Assembly: GCA_019454045.1 (NCBI GenBank) | Contig: SKCR01038135.1 | Span: forward strand, 1 to 64,000 | Length of the DNA: 64,000 nucleotides | Reading direction: 5' to 3' | DNA from: Zanthoxylum bungeanum | Taxonomy: Eukaryota > Streptophyta > Magnoliopsida > Sapindales > Rutaceae | Shown here: positions 1 through 12,500 of the stretch, piece after piece | Layout: every line of letters starts with the position of its first letter | Numbering within the stretch: position 1 is the stretch's first letter | The notes under the pieces: model-generated | The model's database searches: none | Seen by the model: the letters and a program-made list of their open reading frames with translations, nothing else | What the model was told of the DNA's origin: nothing | Position numbers and translations under genes: made by a program

Positions 1-671
1 ATGTTGAATTCGGCCAAATGGGGGCATTTTTGTCATTTTGGCTTGACATTTTGACTTTATTTATGATGTAATTAGCATGGTTGACTATGCCATTAGGCTT
101 AATTATGCTTAGATTTGTACTTAGCCGGAAGCACGTCAATTTACTATAGCATGTGTAAGCACCTCAATTAGCTTAAGTGAGATTAGCTTCTAATCTTTGT
201 TTTAAGTTTATTTAGGTGCAAAAGGACCTTAATGGTCGTGGTTGAGGTGCTTGACTTAGGGCTTTTGGTAATTTTAACTCTAGGGTCATTTTAGCCTTTT
301 TACTCTTTTGTAACCCTAACTATATAACTCTCCTTTGTAAATTTTATCAAGCCCAACGTGATATATAGAATTTTGAAAGAGAGAAAAGCTTGAGCTTTCC
401 ATGGCTATGGCCAAAACCTTGTTGAGGGAGGGATTCCCCTTTTCAAGTTCAAATTGACTTATCTAAGCTTGGCAACTTAGTGGCGTCTCCATTGCTAGCA
501 AAATACAATCCGATTTCATGCTTGTGGTTATCATGGACGTGAGTTTCATGGTGGTTAGGGGCTGATCTTGGTTGGGTTTTATTCCTACAAAATCAGTATT
601 CAAAGTTCTTGGGGTTTTGAGAAAGATGCTTGGGGTTTGCTTGGTTTCCAACCCAAGTGAGATTCTTGTCA
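1..671 (+). repeat. LTR fragment, G2 family
   Basis: This stretch matches 18356-19021 base for base over long runs, so it is the downstream part of a G2-family LTR cut by the window edge. It carries a TATA-like run near 323 (ACTATATAAC) followed by a transcribed-looking leader. It ends in TTCTTGTCA at 671, the same terminus that closes the LTRs at 5018 and 19021. Chromovirus protease sequence of G1 follows within about 120 bases, so this LTR probably lies inside G1. No target duplication can be checked because the left end is outside the window. No gene is present. Confidence 0.75.
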
Positions 672-1633
672 GATTGGTTGATCCAAGCGTTGGACATCAA
701 ATGATTGATTTCGGCTACTACAAGAAATGGAGAATGCAAAGAAAATTTTAAAGATCCATACTGGACCCGGTGCCACCACAAACAACTTCCACCGCTCTAA
801 GGAAAGTCATTTCCGACATATAGACACACGTATTACGTTGATTTGGTAGTATTGAGCATATTGGGTTTCGATGTCATTTTGGGGATAGATTGGTTAGCTA
901 CGTATCATGTGGTATTAGATTACTGAGAGAAGACGGTTACCTTGTATCAATTAGTTAAAGTTTATCATGGGGATGAGAGTGCGGTACCTCATAATTTGAT
1001 ATCGATAATGCAATCGTTTAAACTTCTTTGAAAGAAGAACATGGGTTACTTAGCTTATGTGACAAATAGTAGAGTGGAAGAAAAAGAGCATTGAACAAAT
1101 TCCAGTGGTAAGGGAGTATCGTGATGTTTTTATAGAGGAGTTACCAAGCTTCCACATGATAGAGAGATTGAGTTCTGTATAGATATCCAGGCATGCAACC
1201 TATATCGATTCCTCCACATAGAATAGCCCCTACAGAACTCAAGAAATTGAAAGTACAACTACACGATTTATTGGATAAGGGTTTAATTCAACCCAATGTG
1301 TCCCTATGGGGCGCTCAGTGTTATTTGTAAGGAAGAAGGATGGAATATTTCGGTTGTGTATAGATTACCGATAGTTGAATAAGATGACGATCAAGAATAA
1401 GTATCCGCTACCGAGGATTGACTATTTATTTGATCAGCTACGGGGGCGCAATGCTTTTCAAAGATCGATCTTCGGTCAGGGTATCATCAGTTGAAGATTA
1501 GAAACAGTGATGTATAGAAGACAACCTTTCGGACTAGATATGGACATTACGAATTCTTAATAATGTCGTTTGGCTTGACTAACACCCCGTGGACTTTATG
1601 AATCTTATGAATAGGGTATTCAGACCCTTTCTA
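672..1633 (+). pseudogene. G1 chromovirus protease and N-terminal reverse transcriptase, broken
   Basis: Translation in shifting frames shows the pol region of a Ty3/gypsy element. Around 845-905 is a protease-end signature (VILGIDWLATYH). From about 1180 follow the RT entry region (IPPHRIAP, then [10 protein letters not shown]), the VRKKDG segment, a CIDYR motif near 1359, and the KYPLPRI stretch near 1400. The RT then stops abruptly near RPFL at about 1633, where LINE1 begins. It resumes at 4199. Several stops and frameshifts break the frame, so no protein can be made. Gag and the start of protease are missing or displaced by the LTR at 1-671. The lineage call (Tekay-like chromovirus) leans on the integrase end at 19022-20780. 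Confidence 0.75.
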
Positions 1634-4198
1634 GTGACGTTATGGTGAGGAGGAGATTGTGTCCTACTATGAGTCTCTTCTGGGGCCTCAGCCTATAATG
1701 AAGAACTTTAATAGGGATATTCTTCGTCAGTTATTTCTTAGAAGGTGTCTGATGAGCAAAGGAAGACCCTTGCTCGGGAGGTTTCTTATTATGAGATTAA
1801 GGATATTCTATTCTCTTTGAATGACAATAAGGCTTCTAACCCAGACAGGTTTAATTCAAGCTTCATCAAGAAGACTTGGAGTATTATGGGTGATGATGCC
1901 CTTTGTGCTATTCACTCTTTCTTTTGTTCGGGAGACTCTTGAAGTAGGTTTATGCAACTATTGCCCTAATTCCTAAGATCTCTAACCCCTTTCAGGTTAC
2001 GAAATTTCGCCCTATATTCTGTTGCAACACTATTTGCAAACATATTGCCAAGCTTATTATAAATTAGATTAAGGTTGTTCTTCCTTCAATTGTTAGTCCT
2101 AATCAATCTGTTTTTGTTTTAGGGCGGTATATTAGTGATAACATTCTATTGTACCAGGAGTTGGTTAGGAGTTATCATCGCAATAGGGTGATCCCGAAAT
2201 GTGTGCTTAAGATTGATTTGATGAAGGCTTATGATACTGTTCGTTGGGATTTTATGGCTGGTTCTTAGGACCTCTGGGTTTCCAAAGAGGATGGTGAGTT
2301 GGATTTTGGAGTGTATTACCACTACTATGTTCTCAGTATCCATTAATAGGTAGTTGAATGGTTTTTTCTCCGGGGGCTGTGGTTTGCTCTAGGGTGATCC
2401 TATGTTCCCTTATCTATTGTTTTGGCTATAGAGGGTCTCTCAAGATCACTTCGAAATATGGTCATTGATCATGGTTTTAAGTTTCACTAGTACTGGTTAA
2501 AGGACTCTCTCACTCATCTCTGTTTTACAGATGATTTGATGATTTTTTGTAGGGCGGATGTCAGCACGGCCTCTTTGATAAGGGATAATCTTCAGCAGTT
2601 TATGGGTTTATATGGTTTGGTTCCGAATCCAGCTAAGAGTCATCTATTCTTGTCGGGTATTTCCTAATCTCTTAAGGATTGGCTTCGTCGAGTTCTAGGT
2701 TTCTAAGAGGGTGAGCTTCTCGTGTGGTATTTGTGGGTTCCATTGATTTCTACTAAGCTACGGGCCTCGGACTGTACTACCATGGTTGAGCGTATTATTG
2801 GGGCGGGTTCAACTTATCGAATCAGTTTTGTTCTCTATCCAAGTGCATTGGTCCCCTTTGTTCATCCTGCCTAAGTCTGTTATTAGGAAGATGTAGACAA
2901 CCTTGAGATCTTTTCTTTGGAAGGGTAGTGAGCTTGCTTCGTTAGGGGCAAATGTGACATGGAGTATAGTCTACTTGACTCAGGAAGAATGTTGTTTGGG
3001 GATTAAGAATTTGGAAACTTGGAATCGAGCTGCCATTGTTAAGCATGTATGGTTTCTTTGCTATGGTAAGGACTCATGTGTTGTCTATCTGAGTTCAGTC
3101 TAATCTGTTGTGTGGTCGACATTTTTAGGAGGTGACTTGCCTTAGAGATTGCTCTTGGAGCTGGCGGAAGATTTTAGGTCTTCAATCTTGGACTTGTTAG
3201 AGGATGAGATTTAGGATTATGAATGGTGATTAGGCTTAGGGATGGTGATTATGCTTTGCTATGATTTGATAATTAGCATCCACTAGGCCCGATTGTGGAT
3301 GCTATAGGTGAGAGGGTCATTTATGACTATGGTTTGGATAGGTTGACCACAGTGTCATATATTATCTCGGACTCTACTTGGCATTGGTCGTTAGCTAGAT
3401 CTGCTTCCCTTTTGGAGCTGGCATGTTCCCTTCCATTAGATTGCATACCTTGTAATACGAGAAAGGATGTGCTGGTTTGGAAGGATGATAATAGATGGAT
3501 TTTTTCTATTAGGAGTGCTTGGAATACTATGAGGACGGGGGACACTTTGGTGCATTGGCATCAGATTATTTGGTTTCGTAAGGCTATCTCACGCCATGCT
3601 TTTCTGATTTAGTTGACCATCCAGGGTGGCCTTTGTACTTAGGATAGGTTGATAAGTTTCGGTATCAGTACTTGTCGAGATGTGTGCTCTGTGGTTGGTC
3701 TGAAGAGGATGTAGATCACCTTTTCTTCCTGTGTTCTTTCTCATCCCGGGTATGGATGACTGTGTTAGCTATGTGTGGTTTAGATTGGAGTTCTTGGGTT
3801 CTGATGCAGACAGTTTAGTGGATGGATTAGTACACTGGAGGCTCCTTTTGTCATATTTTGGTTCGTCTTTCATTTGCAGCCCCTGTTTACTTCTTATGGA
3901 GGGAAATAAATGCTAACCTTTATGATGAGCTTCCTTGCCCTTCGAGTGTTCTTCTAACCGACATTGTATTTTCTATTTGGACACGTGCTAGTTTGCTACG
4001 AAATGTGAGACCATCTTTTGATAATAAATGGCTTTACCTCTCTTGGCATATGTCTGATGACATCTTTTGATATTTTTATTTCTTTTGTAGATTTTAGCTT
4101 TTGTTGCTAGGAGGGTTTGTCCTCCTTAGCTATCTGGAGTATGCCCATGTGCTTTTATTTTTTTCTTTCGTTAATATTTATTTACCTTATCCAAAAAA
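1634..4198 (+). mobile_element. LINE1: 5'-truncated, heavily decayed LINE with RT and zf-RVT
   Basis: This plant L1-type LINE interrupts the G1 RT: RPFL lies upstream, and VIVFIYDIMVYSR resumes downstream at 4200. It starts in the linker before RT (the part matching 39840-39900 reversed), runs through RT (KIDLMKAYDT near 2210-2240, a DDLMIF remnant of the FADD box near 2530) and a zf-RVT-like C-terminus (3610-4070), and ends in TTATCC plus a short A-run at 4190-4198. Many stops and small indels are present, for example at 1941, 2350 and 3102. It is the same family as LINE2 and LINE3 but clearly more diverged and in the opposite orientation. No clean target duplication is visible. Confidence 0.8.
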
Positions 4199-4816
4199 TT
4201 GTGATAGTCTTCATTTATGATATTATGGTGTATTCTCGCAGTTAGCAGGGCACGCACAACACTTGTACCAGGTACTATAGACATTAAGGGAACACAAGCT
4301 GTTTGCCAAGTTCTCTAAGTGAGAGTTTTGGCTGTCTAATGCTGTATTTTTGGGGCATATAGTATCAAAAGACGGAATCAGTGTAGACTCCCAGAAGATT
4401 GAAGCCATTCAAAATTGGCACCGACCTACCAGTATAATGGAGATTCGTAGCTTCATAGGTTTAGCAGGATATTATAGGATGTTCAAAGAGAATTTCTCCA
4501 AAATAGTTGCCCGTTAACACGACTGACTCAGAAGAATGTGAAGTATTAGTGGTCAGATGCTTGTTAGAAGAGTTTTCAGGAACTTAAACGGAGATTGACT
4601 ACCACTCATATTCTAGCCCTGCCAATAAGATCAGATGGGTTTATGGTGTATTGTGATGCTTTTAGAGTGGGATTGGGATGTATGTTGATGTAGAGAGGGA
4701 AAGTTATTGGCTATTCCTCTATGTAGTTAAAGCCCTATGAACTGAATTATCCCATTAATGATTTAGAGATGGCTGCGATAATCTTTGCGTTGAAGATATG
4801 GCAGCATTACTTGTAT
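4199..4816 (+). pseudogene. G1 chromovirus RT C-terminus and RNase H, broken
   Basis: The RT of G1 resumes here with VIVFIYDIMVYSR, the region carrying the Y-x-D-D box. The middle residues now read FIYDI where FIDDI is usual, so one catalytic Asp is lost. It continues with [20 protein letters not shown] near 4350 and the GLAGYYR motif near 4460. RNase H follows from about 4600 (VYCDAFRVGLG, then [23 protein letters not shown]). The frame shifts several times. It stops at TTGTAT (4811-4816), which is the left copy of the target site of G2. The continuation [13 protein letters not shown] begins right after the matching site at 19022-19026. Confidence 0.85.
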
Positions 4817-5018
4817 TGATAAAAACCCAAGCCCTAACTCTGCCCCAAAAGCTAGCTCGGAGGGAGACGGTTGGCCCTGGCCTTATAAACCAGCCTAGGA
4901 GGCACCCCGTAACCGATGTGGGACGCATCATCCCCACCCCCTTAAGACCCGACTGCCTCAGTTTTGAGAAAGATACTTGGGGTTTGCTTGGTTTCCAACC
5001 CAAGTGAATTTCTTGTCA
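4817..5018 (+). repeat. Short 5' LTR-like end of G2
   Basis: This 202-bp segment runs from TGATAAAAACC to TTCTTGTCA. Its last 60 bases match the ends at 612-671 and 18962-19021, including TTTGCTTGGTTTCCAACCC. The upstream 140 bases (with CCTTATAAACC as a TATA candidate near 4882 and CCGATGTGGGAC near 4912) match neither of the other two G2 LTRs in the window. It may be a deleted or recombinant LTR. Confidence 0.6.
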
Positions 5019-5020
5019 TT

Positions 5021-5032
5021 TGGTATTAGAGC
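5021..5032 (+). other. Primer-binding site, initiator tRNA-Met type
   Basis: TGGTATTAGAGC lies two bases after the LTR end at 5018. It differs from the plant initiator-Met site TGGTATCAGAGC by one base. This supports 5018 as the LTR terminus. Confidence 0.65.
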
Positions 5033-5541
5033 TTAGGGTTCCAAGGTCTGATTTTCCTATCTTTATGTGTTGTTTGATTGTGTTTTCATCTTCGTTCTTC
5101 GTTGATTTAGTTTCGGCATCAAGGTTTTACTTCCACCTTGATTCGGCCATTGTAGGATCTTGTTGTTTCTTGCTGATTCTTGTTGATTTGTGATCAAAAT
5201 AGCATGAATAACATTCTGCCCTTGAGTATTTTTGATTGATCATAAGTATTTCTTTGAGTTAATCTTTGGCTACTTGATTTTGTTTTCTTTGCTTGAATCA
5301 AGTGTTTAGTTGTTAATTCTATGTTACTAGGACATGTTTAACATTGTTATTAAGTTATTAGTTTCAAAAAATCCCAAAAAAAAAGAATCAGATCAGATCC
5401 GACCTAGTGAGATTTATTGACATATCTTAGCTTTCTATTGTTGAATACATGCAATTAGAGTTGTTTCCGTAGGTATTATTCATATCAACTTTGCAAAAAT
5501 CAGAATTGACATCATTCATCTTGGCATTTACGTGAGCTTAC
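5033..5541 (+). other. G2 leader, no gene
   Basis: This AT-rich leader lies between the primer site and the copia insertion. No open frame or recognisable motif is present. The copia element starts at 5542. Confidence 0.5.
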
Positions 5542-6834
5542 CGTTGGACAATTATGACCCATAGCATCACTATTTGTACAGATCATGGTGTTGTTGTACA
5601 AATTAACTATGTGACAAATGAGATTGCACTCTCATCATTTGTGATTATTAGATCACCTAGATGTATAAATGATGAGAGGTCCTTATGATTTGTTCCTGGA
5701 TTGAGAATGATATGAGACAGTATCAGTCCACGAAGGATAAATCATTAAATATCCCTAGTCAGAGTATTATCGAGATTGGACATCGATAAATACGTAAAAG
5801 ACTAGTATTACACTTGTGCGCGTTATGAGGGCATAACAGCATAGTTCTCATATATTTGGGTATAGGATACTCATGCAAGTGTAATAAGAGGTTGTGTTTC
5901 ACCGATGGTACGGGAAACAGCTTCGCTCTGGATAGACCCCTCAGAATTCCATTGGTAGTATGACTATGTGTCTATGGAAGTCCGAAATCAGGGTAGGTGT
6001 ATTTGGTCTTAACCTGAGACTTGCACCGCTAATACTTACGACTATTAATATACTTTGGTTTTGGTCGTCCAGGGCTTTAACCGGTTCTGTGTATGCCTCT
6101 GCTGGGTATATTGAGAATCGTAGTGTGTTGGGTGTGATGTCAAGACGGAAGTATCACTCCAGTCATAGTGGAGATGATGTCACGTAGGATACGGAACTGG
6201 TGCTCTTAAATGCTGCAGTTATCGGGATATTATGACTAGGTCATGTATATCCGATTATAGAGACTAGTTACCAGACATCCGACATGTGATTCGTATGGGG
6301 CAGACACAGTTCCAGTCCCAGGCCTAGCACGTGACAGTCCGATACTGGACAGATATACGCAATACTACGTATACTACGCCTGATACAGATCCTTTATTCC
6401 TATAAGGATTTTTCCGGAGAATTGGGTAGGCATGGCGCTTTACTAGAAGCCAACCTTATCTTGTAAATCGGTACATAGTACGAGGTACTTACGTATTCGG
6501 ATAGTCCGACGACCGAATTTACTTCCAACATATCCGGGGATCTCATGGGTCGCTTCCCGAAGATTCACCGATGACGTATGACTCGCACTTTAATTAATCT
6601 GGGATTAATTAGATGAGAGAGAAAATTAATCTGGTATTAATTGCGGAGATATTTTATCTAGGATAAAATATCAATTAAAGAGAGATAACGATTAATTTTG
6701 AATTAATCGGTAAATTGATATATTCGATATATTAAACGAAATTAGATTTCGACGCGGAATTAAAATTGGATTTTAATTCGGGCGAATGAATTAATTTAGA
6801 ATTAATTCGTTAGCGATGTGAATAGTAATTATGC
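5542..6834 (+). repeat. Copia 5' LTR, left part
   Basis: This 1293-bp segment is nearly identical to 14133-15424. The first base is C where the 3' copy has T. The AT-rich tail holds small inverted repeats based on GGGATTAAT/ATTAATCCC-like runs and ATTTTATCTAGG/GATAAAAT. LINE2 cuts it at 6835 directly after TAATTATGC. The 75-residue open frame at 5960-6187 recurs in the 3' copy but is just duplicated LTR sequence. Confidence 0.85.
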
Positions 6835-6954
6835 TTTTTTTTTGGATAAGGTAAGTATTATAACCAAAGAAAACTATACAAAGAGCAAAGGGGCATGCCC
6901 CAGGCACTAGAGAGGACAGGCCCTCCAAGAAGAAAGCCAAACGGCTACAAAAGA

Positions 6955-7416
6955 TCAACGAAAGATGTCATCGGGCAGGTGCCACGAAAGGTGAAGCCAT
7001 TTATTGTCATAAGATGGATTCACCTTACGTAACAAGCTAACACGATTCCGAACATCAAAAACAATATCATAAAGAAGAGCAGAAATAGGCCGAAGAGGCA
7101 TATCATGAGTGCGAGCATTCCTCTGCCTCCAAATATAGTAGACTGACGCTGCAAAAGACAGACGAACCAGAAGATGACATAAAGAGGCACCAGAGAACTG
7201 ACATAACCACTCAACAGTCTGACACCAATCTCGGCGACTCCAATCTAACCCACACATGGCTAGCACAGACGACCAGACCCTCGAAGAAAAGAGGCACTGG
7301 AAGAAAAGATGATCAATGTCCTCACTCGAACAACCACAAAGAATACACCACGAGCAAACGGAGATGCCAAATCTCATCAGACTGTCCTGAGTACAAAGGC
7401 CTCCCTGAATAGTCAT
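6955..7416 (-). pseudogene. LINE2 zf-RVT C-terminal domain, frameshifted from RT
   Basis: This frame continues the LINE2 protein after the one-base shift near 7424. It shows the zf-RVT pattern: GGLCTQDSL, then C-x2-C in CILCGCSSEDIDHLFFQC with His and Cys following, and then the SRVWSSVL segment. The tail ends at DDIFR, as in LINE1 (SDDIF near 4065). The role is nucleic-acid binding at the end of plant LINE ORF2, by family knowledge. The separate Met start is not a real initiation site. Confidence 0.82.
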
Positions 7417-8957
7417 CTAAAGAAAAAAGAATGGCAGGGAATAGCTTTCCGGAACCAAACAACTCGAGACCAAGGCATCTCGGGTCTCCTTGACCTCATA
7501 GCATTCCGGGCACTATCCACAGAAAATCTCCCTTTTCTATCGTCCTCCCAAACCAGCACATCCTCCCTCAAACTAGAAGGAGACGGTAGATGAGACTGAG
7601 CCATATCTACAAGAGCAGCAGATCTAGAAGGGGGCCAATGCCAAGCAGAATCTGAGATAATGGAAGCAACTGTGGCCATTCTATCCAAGCCAGAATCATA
7701 AATCACTCTCTCGCCCAACGTGTCCACAATCGGGCCCAGAGGATGCCAATAATCAAACCACAATAAAGTTTTCTCACCATTCCCAATCCTCACTCTCATC
7801 CGCCGACGGGACCAAGAACGAAGCTCCAAAATCTTACGCCAACTCCAAGAGCAGTCAGAAGGACATGGGATCTCCCAAAAGCTTCTCCCCCTCAACAAAT
7901 AAGAGTAAACCCAAATTGACCAAGAGGAAACCTGGCCAGAACAGCGAAACCAGATATGCTTGACAATAGCCGCTCTATTCCAAGAATCCAGACTCTTAAT
8001 ACCCAGCCCCCCCTCATTTAGAGGTAAACAAATTTTGCTCCAAGCTACCCTTGCCCCAAAAGAAGTAAGTGCACTACCATTCCAAAGGAAAGAACGAAGG
8101 ATCGTCTCCACCTTCCTAACCACAGACTTAGGAAGAATAAATAAAGAAGACCAATAAACTTGAATGGAGAACAAAACAGACTTAATAAGCTGAAGCCGAC
8201 CTGCGTAAGAGAGAAACTTACAACTCCAACTTTTAGCACGCATAACAATACGATCCACAAGAGAAACACAATCAGAGGCCCTAAGTTTAGTAGAGATCAA
8301 AGGGACACCCAAATACCGCACAGGAAGAATCCCTACCTGGAACCCTAACACATCACGCAGCTGGCCTTGCAGGGTAGAAGAGATACCAGAGGAGAAGAAA
8401 TGACTTTTAGCTGGATTCGGGATTAAACCTGATAAACTACTGAACTGCCCAAGACAATCCTTGATCAAGGAAATAGAGGATGCATCTGCTTTACAAAAAA
8501 TCATAAGGTCATCCGCAAAGCATAGATGAGTAAGACGGTCCTTAGAACACCGCCAGTGGAACTGGAAACCCGGATTAGTAGCCATATTACGAAGAAGACC
8601 TGACAAAACTTCCATAGCCAAAACAAATAGATAAGGAGACATAGGATCACCTTGTCGCAACCCACGACCCCCAGAGAAAAAACCATGCAGCTCTCCATTA
8701 ATAGAAACAGAGAATCTAGTAGTAGTCATACACTCCTGAATCCGAACCACCATCCTCTCTGGAATACCAACAGTCTGCAGAACCTCAACCAAAAAATCCC
8801 AATGAATAGTGTCATAAGCTTTCATCAAGTCAATCTTAAGAGCACATCTCGGGGAACTGCCATTCCGGTGATAATTCCGAACCAATTCCTGACACAAAAG
8901 AATATTGTCGCTGATACGCCTTCCAGCGACAAAAGCAGATTGATTATGACTGATCAC
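7413..8957 (-). pseudogene. LINE2 reverse transcriptase, long open part
   Basis: This 514-codon frame encodes most of a plant L1-type reverse transcriptase, the enzyme that copies LINE RNA into the nicked target. Visible motifs are KIDLMKAYD (residues 41-49, first catalytic Asp region), RQGDPMSP (101-108) and FADD (147-150, the catalytic box). The LPLNEGGLGIKSL stretch that typically follows the LINE thumb lies near residue 309. The C-terminal part (KGRFSVDSA...WFRKAIPCHSF) enters the zf-RVT domain. A one-base deletion in an A-run near 7424 (LINE3 has one more base) ends the frame; the rest continues at 6955-7416 in the next frame. The start codon is only the first Met after upstream breaks; RT residues continue upstream at 9107-9334. 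It is inactive as a whole. Confidence 0.88.
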
Positions 8958-9106
8958 TGATGGGAGGATAACCTTGATTCTATTCGCAATAAGCTTAGCA
9001 ATGCACTTGTAAATAGTATTACAACAAGAAATATGCCTATAATCCTTAACCCGGGAAGGATTAGGAATCTTAGGAATCAGAGCAATGGATTTAGCATTAA
9101 CCTACC

Positions 9107-9334
9107 TCAAAAGACGCCCAGAAGAAAAGAAAGAGTGAATAGCACATAGGACATCATTCCCCACAATATTCCAACACTTTTAAAGAAACCCGAATTAAAC
9201 CCATCTGGACCTGGAGCTTTATTGTCCTTCAACCCGAATAGGACAGCCTTAATCTCCTCATCCGAAACCTCCCGAGAAAGAGCCATACTCTGCTCAGCAG
9301 TCATATGTCTAGTCATAGCAGATTGAAGGGCCAC
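9107..9334 (-). pseudogene. LINE2 RT N-terminal piece
   Basis: This piece contains the conserved N-terminal RT stretch EVSDEEIKAVLFGLKDNKAPGPDGFN read in parts, which matches LINE1 (1745-1890) and LINE3 (39577-39960). Stops and shifts separate it from the main RT frame, which starts near 8957. Confidence 0.8.
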
Positions 9335-9592
9335 CCTATCAAAATCCTGCTGACCATGCTGACGACCTAAAAGGGTCTTAAAAAGGAAACAATCATATCT
9401 CTAACCAAAACATCTTCCTCCACACGGGTCCCATCCTCCTTAGTAATAGAAGTAATCTTACTACGACCGTGAAAACTCTTTATAGCGGTAAAAAAGAATT
9501 TAGAATTCTGATCCCCAAGGTTAAGCCACTGAACCCGAGATTTCTGTCTATTGAAGCCTTCTTCAACCCACCATCCTCTCTGGAATACCAAC

Positions 9593-12500
9593 CTCCTTAT
9601 TCTTTGTATTCTCTTCTCACCTATTCCCCTCAATGTAAATGAGGTTTCTTTAAAAGTGTAGTGTAACGGGTAGAAGTAAATACATGTGCTAGCGAGAGAG
9701 AGAAATAGAGAGATTTGATCTAGGATCAATGTGTAAAGTATCCATCCGCATATCATTATTATTTTATTCTTATGCGCTTTATTATGTGTTTAGAATGCAT
9801 GTTTAAGGGTGTATGATGATGATACCTTAACAAAGATAATAAATTGGTTGCCAATTTACACTCGAAAAACCCTCGCAAAATATTAAGCGTTTTTCCTTCC
9901 ATTGAGTGATTCTCACTCAAGATCCGAGACTGGCATTGGCTTGTTGCCAAAGTCATGGCCGTTGTCCGTCGATGATGTGTTTGAATCACGGAGGCTTTGT
10001 TCCATATTGGTGTCTTGTCCAAGTTGTGGTTGTTGGCCAAAGTCAAGACCACTTCTTGTCCATCGACATTGATTACGAAGCTTCCATGGTCAATGGGTCA
10101 CGCTTAACTGGGATCACTAAGTTTGTTGTGCCAAAGCCAAGGCTTAGTTGATTTAGAGGAAAAAGATTAGGTAATACATTGGATGTATTGGCATATATAT
10201 GATATATGTTTCGGACTTGAATGTCCCCCTACTGGATCTAGGAATTGGATTGGATCCAATTGATCTTAGAGATCTACCTAATTAATTATCATATAATTTG
10301 TTGGTCAAAGTCAAGATTGTATGATATTTAACGGGATCCTAGCCCACTAGGAAATACAGTTTCCTGAGTACTCGACAGATGGTTAGAGGCTCGCCGAAAA
10401 ATAGTGGGAGGCAAGAATTGAATTTACAATATTCATTTAGTTACTTGCCATACGTGCTCAAACAAATATCATTCGTCGTTATAAATTAAATATTAGTTAG
10501 ACTAATTTTTAAAACGTTGTTTTAATTAAAAGTTGGACTATTGTAATCATTATAATAAATAGTACCTAAATCGTTGATTAAAAAGTTGGACTATTAGAAT
10601 CAAGATGTAATTGAAAGATTGACATTTAAAGCATAATCCTAGGGAAAGTGTATTTAAATGGCTTAATTTTCAAAATTGGGAATAAATTTCAGGATGTTCC
10701 TGGAATAATAAATAAGTTACTTTATTTGATAAAATAATATATTATGCCTAAGCTCGGAGTTACGCAAATAGTCGAGCATAATCTTTGGAAGATTTATGTA
10801 ATGATAACTTTAGTGCTTAATCCATTAAGCTTGTCACAGTAGACTCCTTAATTTCTTTGTCAGAACTAAGGGTTAGATCCTTAAAGTATGATATTGAAAT
10901 TGAAGGATCTTCATAAATCTATACTTAGATTTTAGAAGTACTGAATTGCAATAAATAACTCTTGGAGAGTTTAATGACTACTCTCAATGAGATAAAGTCA
11001 AACTTTGCAATTAGGCAAGTAGCGCAAGACGCATCTTACTTCGATATTCTAGAAGGCCAAGGCTTGGCCAAAGGCTTCTAGAATGTAGAAAATGGGCAAA
11101 GGTAAAATCATTATAATCTTCTGGGAAGATAAAGGACATATCCCAAAATATCTGCCTAAATTGTGGCAAACGGAATCGCGGAAGCGTGACTGCCGTTTGG
11201 ACAAAGCAGACATGAAGGAATTGAAGAACGAGCAAGGCTCTGACTTCAAATATATTTGTCATAAATATATTCACTACTCGTATTAAAATTGGATTTAAGA
11301 TATTTAGTGTGATATAAATATGTACTGATGTTCAGAATCTGCTTTGAGCAGAATACTGACATCAATTGAGATTAATCTGTGGATTGGAAACGGGATGAAA
11401 ATCGCTGTTTCAACCGTAGATACCTAAGTTTAGGAACTATCTTCGGGTGTGTACCTATATTTGGAAAGTGTTATAATGTAACTAGTTTGACTAGATACAT
11501 TATCTCTATATCAGTGTTTAACCTGCTGCAGTATATTCTAGAACACTAAAGTGTTTCATTATATAAAGATGATATTGAGATAAGCACATTAGATGTGAAT
11601 GACAGAATTTATATTTTGAATATAAATAAATCTCAAATATATAACATGACAAACAGTAGCTCAAACTGATTTGATCAGATGAAACTCTATTGTGGTATTG
11701 TTGTCTGGGACACAATTAAACAAGACTCGTATATCCACACTTTTGAAGAGTGGGTGCTCGAACTGTTTTGATTCCAATCAAATAAAGTCTACGAATCTAG
11801 TTTATAGGGCAAAGTGCCTAAAACACACTATTTACTTGGTAAAAGTGCAAATGCCACCGATCTGTTAACCCTAGTTCATAGTGAAGCAAGTGGGCCCATG
11901 TCTAGCTAGGCTAGAGGTGGATATGAATATTTCGTGACCTTTACGGATGTGACATCGCGTTATGGTTATGTGTCTCTTTTAGAACACAAATCGGAAACTT
12001 TTACAGTTTCGACACGAAATAGACGAACAGATCGGTTATAGTATTAAACTGTCATGGTAAGACCGTAATGGAAAATACTTAAGCAATAAGTTTATAGTAT
12101 ACTTGAAATAGTATAGTATTATTTCAAATAAGGACTCCTCCCGAAACACGTCATTTTGACGGTGTGTCCGAACAGAGTAACCGAATTTTGTTGAACATTA
12201 TAAGATTAATCATGAGTCGCTCTGAGCTACCATTTCCTTCAACGGATACGCATTAATAGTGCAGAACTTATTTAGAATAAGGTTCCATAATAATCTGTTT
12301 GACAGACTTCATATTAGATATGAACGGGAAAGAAATCAGGTTTCTCTCTCCTGTAGATTTGGGAATGCTATGCATATGTTAGGATGATACCAAACTAAAA
12401 CCCAAATTGGATAAGTGCCAATTGTAGGGTATCCGAGGGATACCAGAGTATAGTACTTGTACATCTCACAAGATAACAATTAGATTGTTGCTCGCCATAT

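Larger units (their letters stand above)
6835..9592 (-). mobile_element. LINE2: 5'-truncated LINE in the copia 5' LTR
   Basis: Read on the minus strand, this LINE starts in the linker before RT (about 9592-9370), passes through RT and a zf-RVT C-terminus, and ends in TTATCC followed by an A-run (the T-run at 6835-6844). The left border is set by comparison with the empty site at 15413-15425 in the other LTR. The linker joins at 9568-9592 to a 25-bp block that repeats 8747-8771 of the same LINE in the same orientation. Beyond it lies copia or unrelated sequence. It is the best preserved LINE in the window and is closely related to LINE3. Confidence 0.88.

Noticed and set aside
5960..6187. 75-residue frame repeated almost unchanged at 14548-14775
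   Set aside because: The conservation is explained by the two copia LTR copies; no codon bias or known domain is seen.
11092..11286. Small plus-strand frame MGKGKIIIIFWEDKGHIPKYL
   Set aside because: Too decayed to be a gene; it is at most a shifted remnant of the copia gag end.
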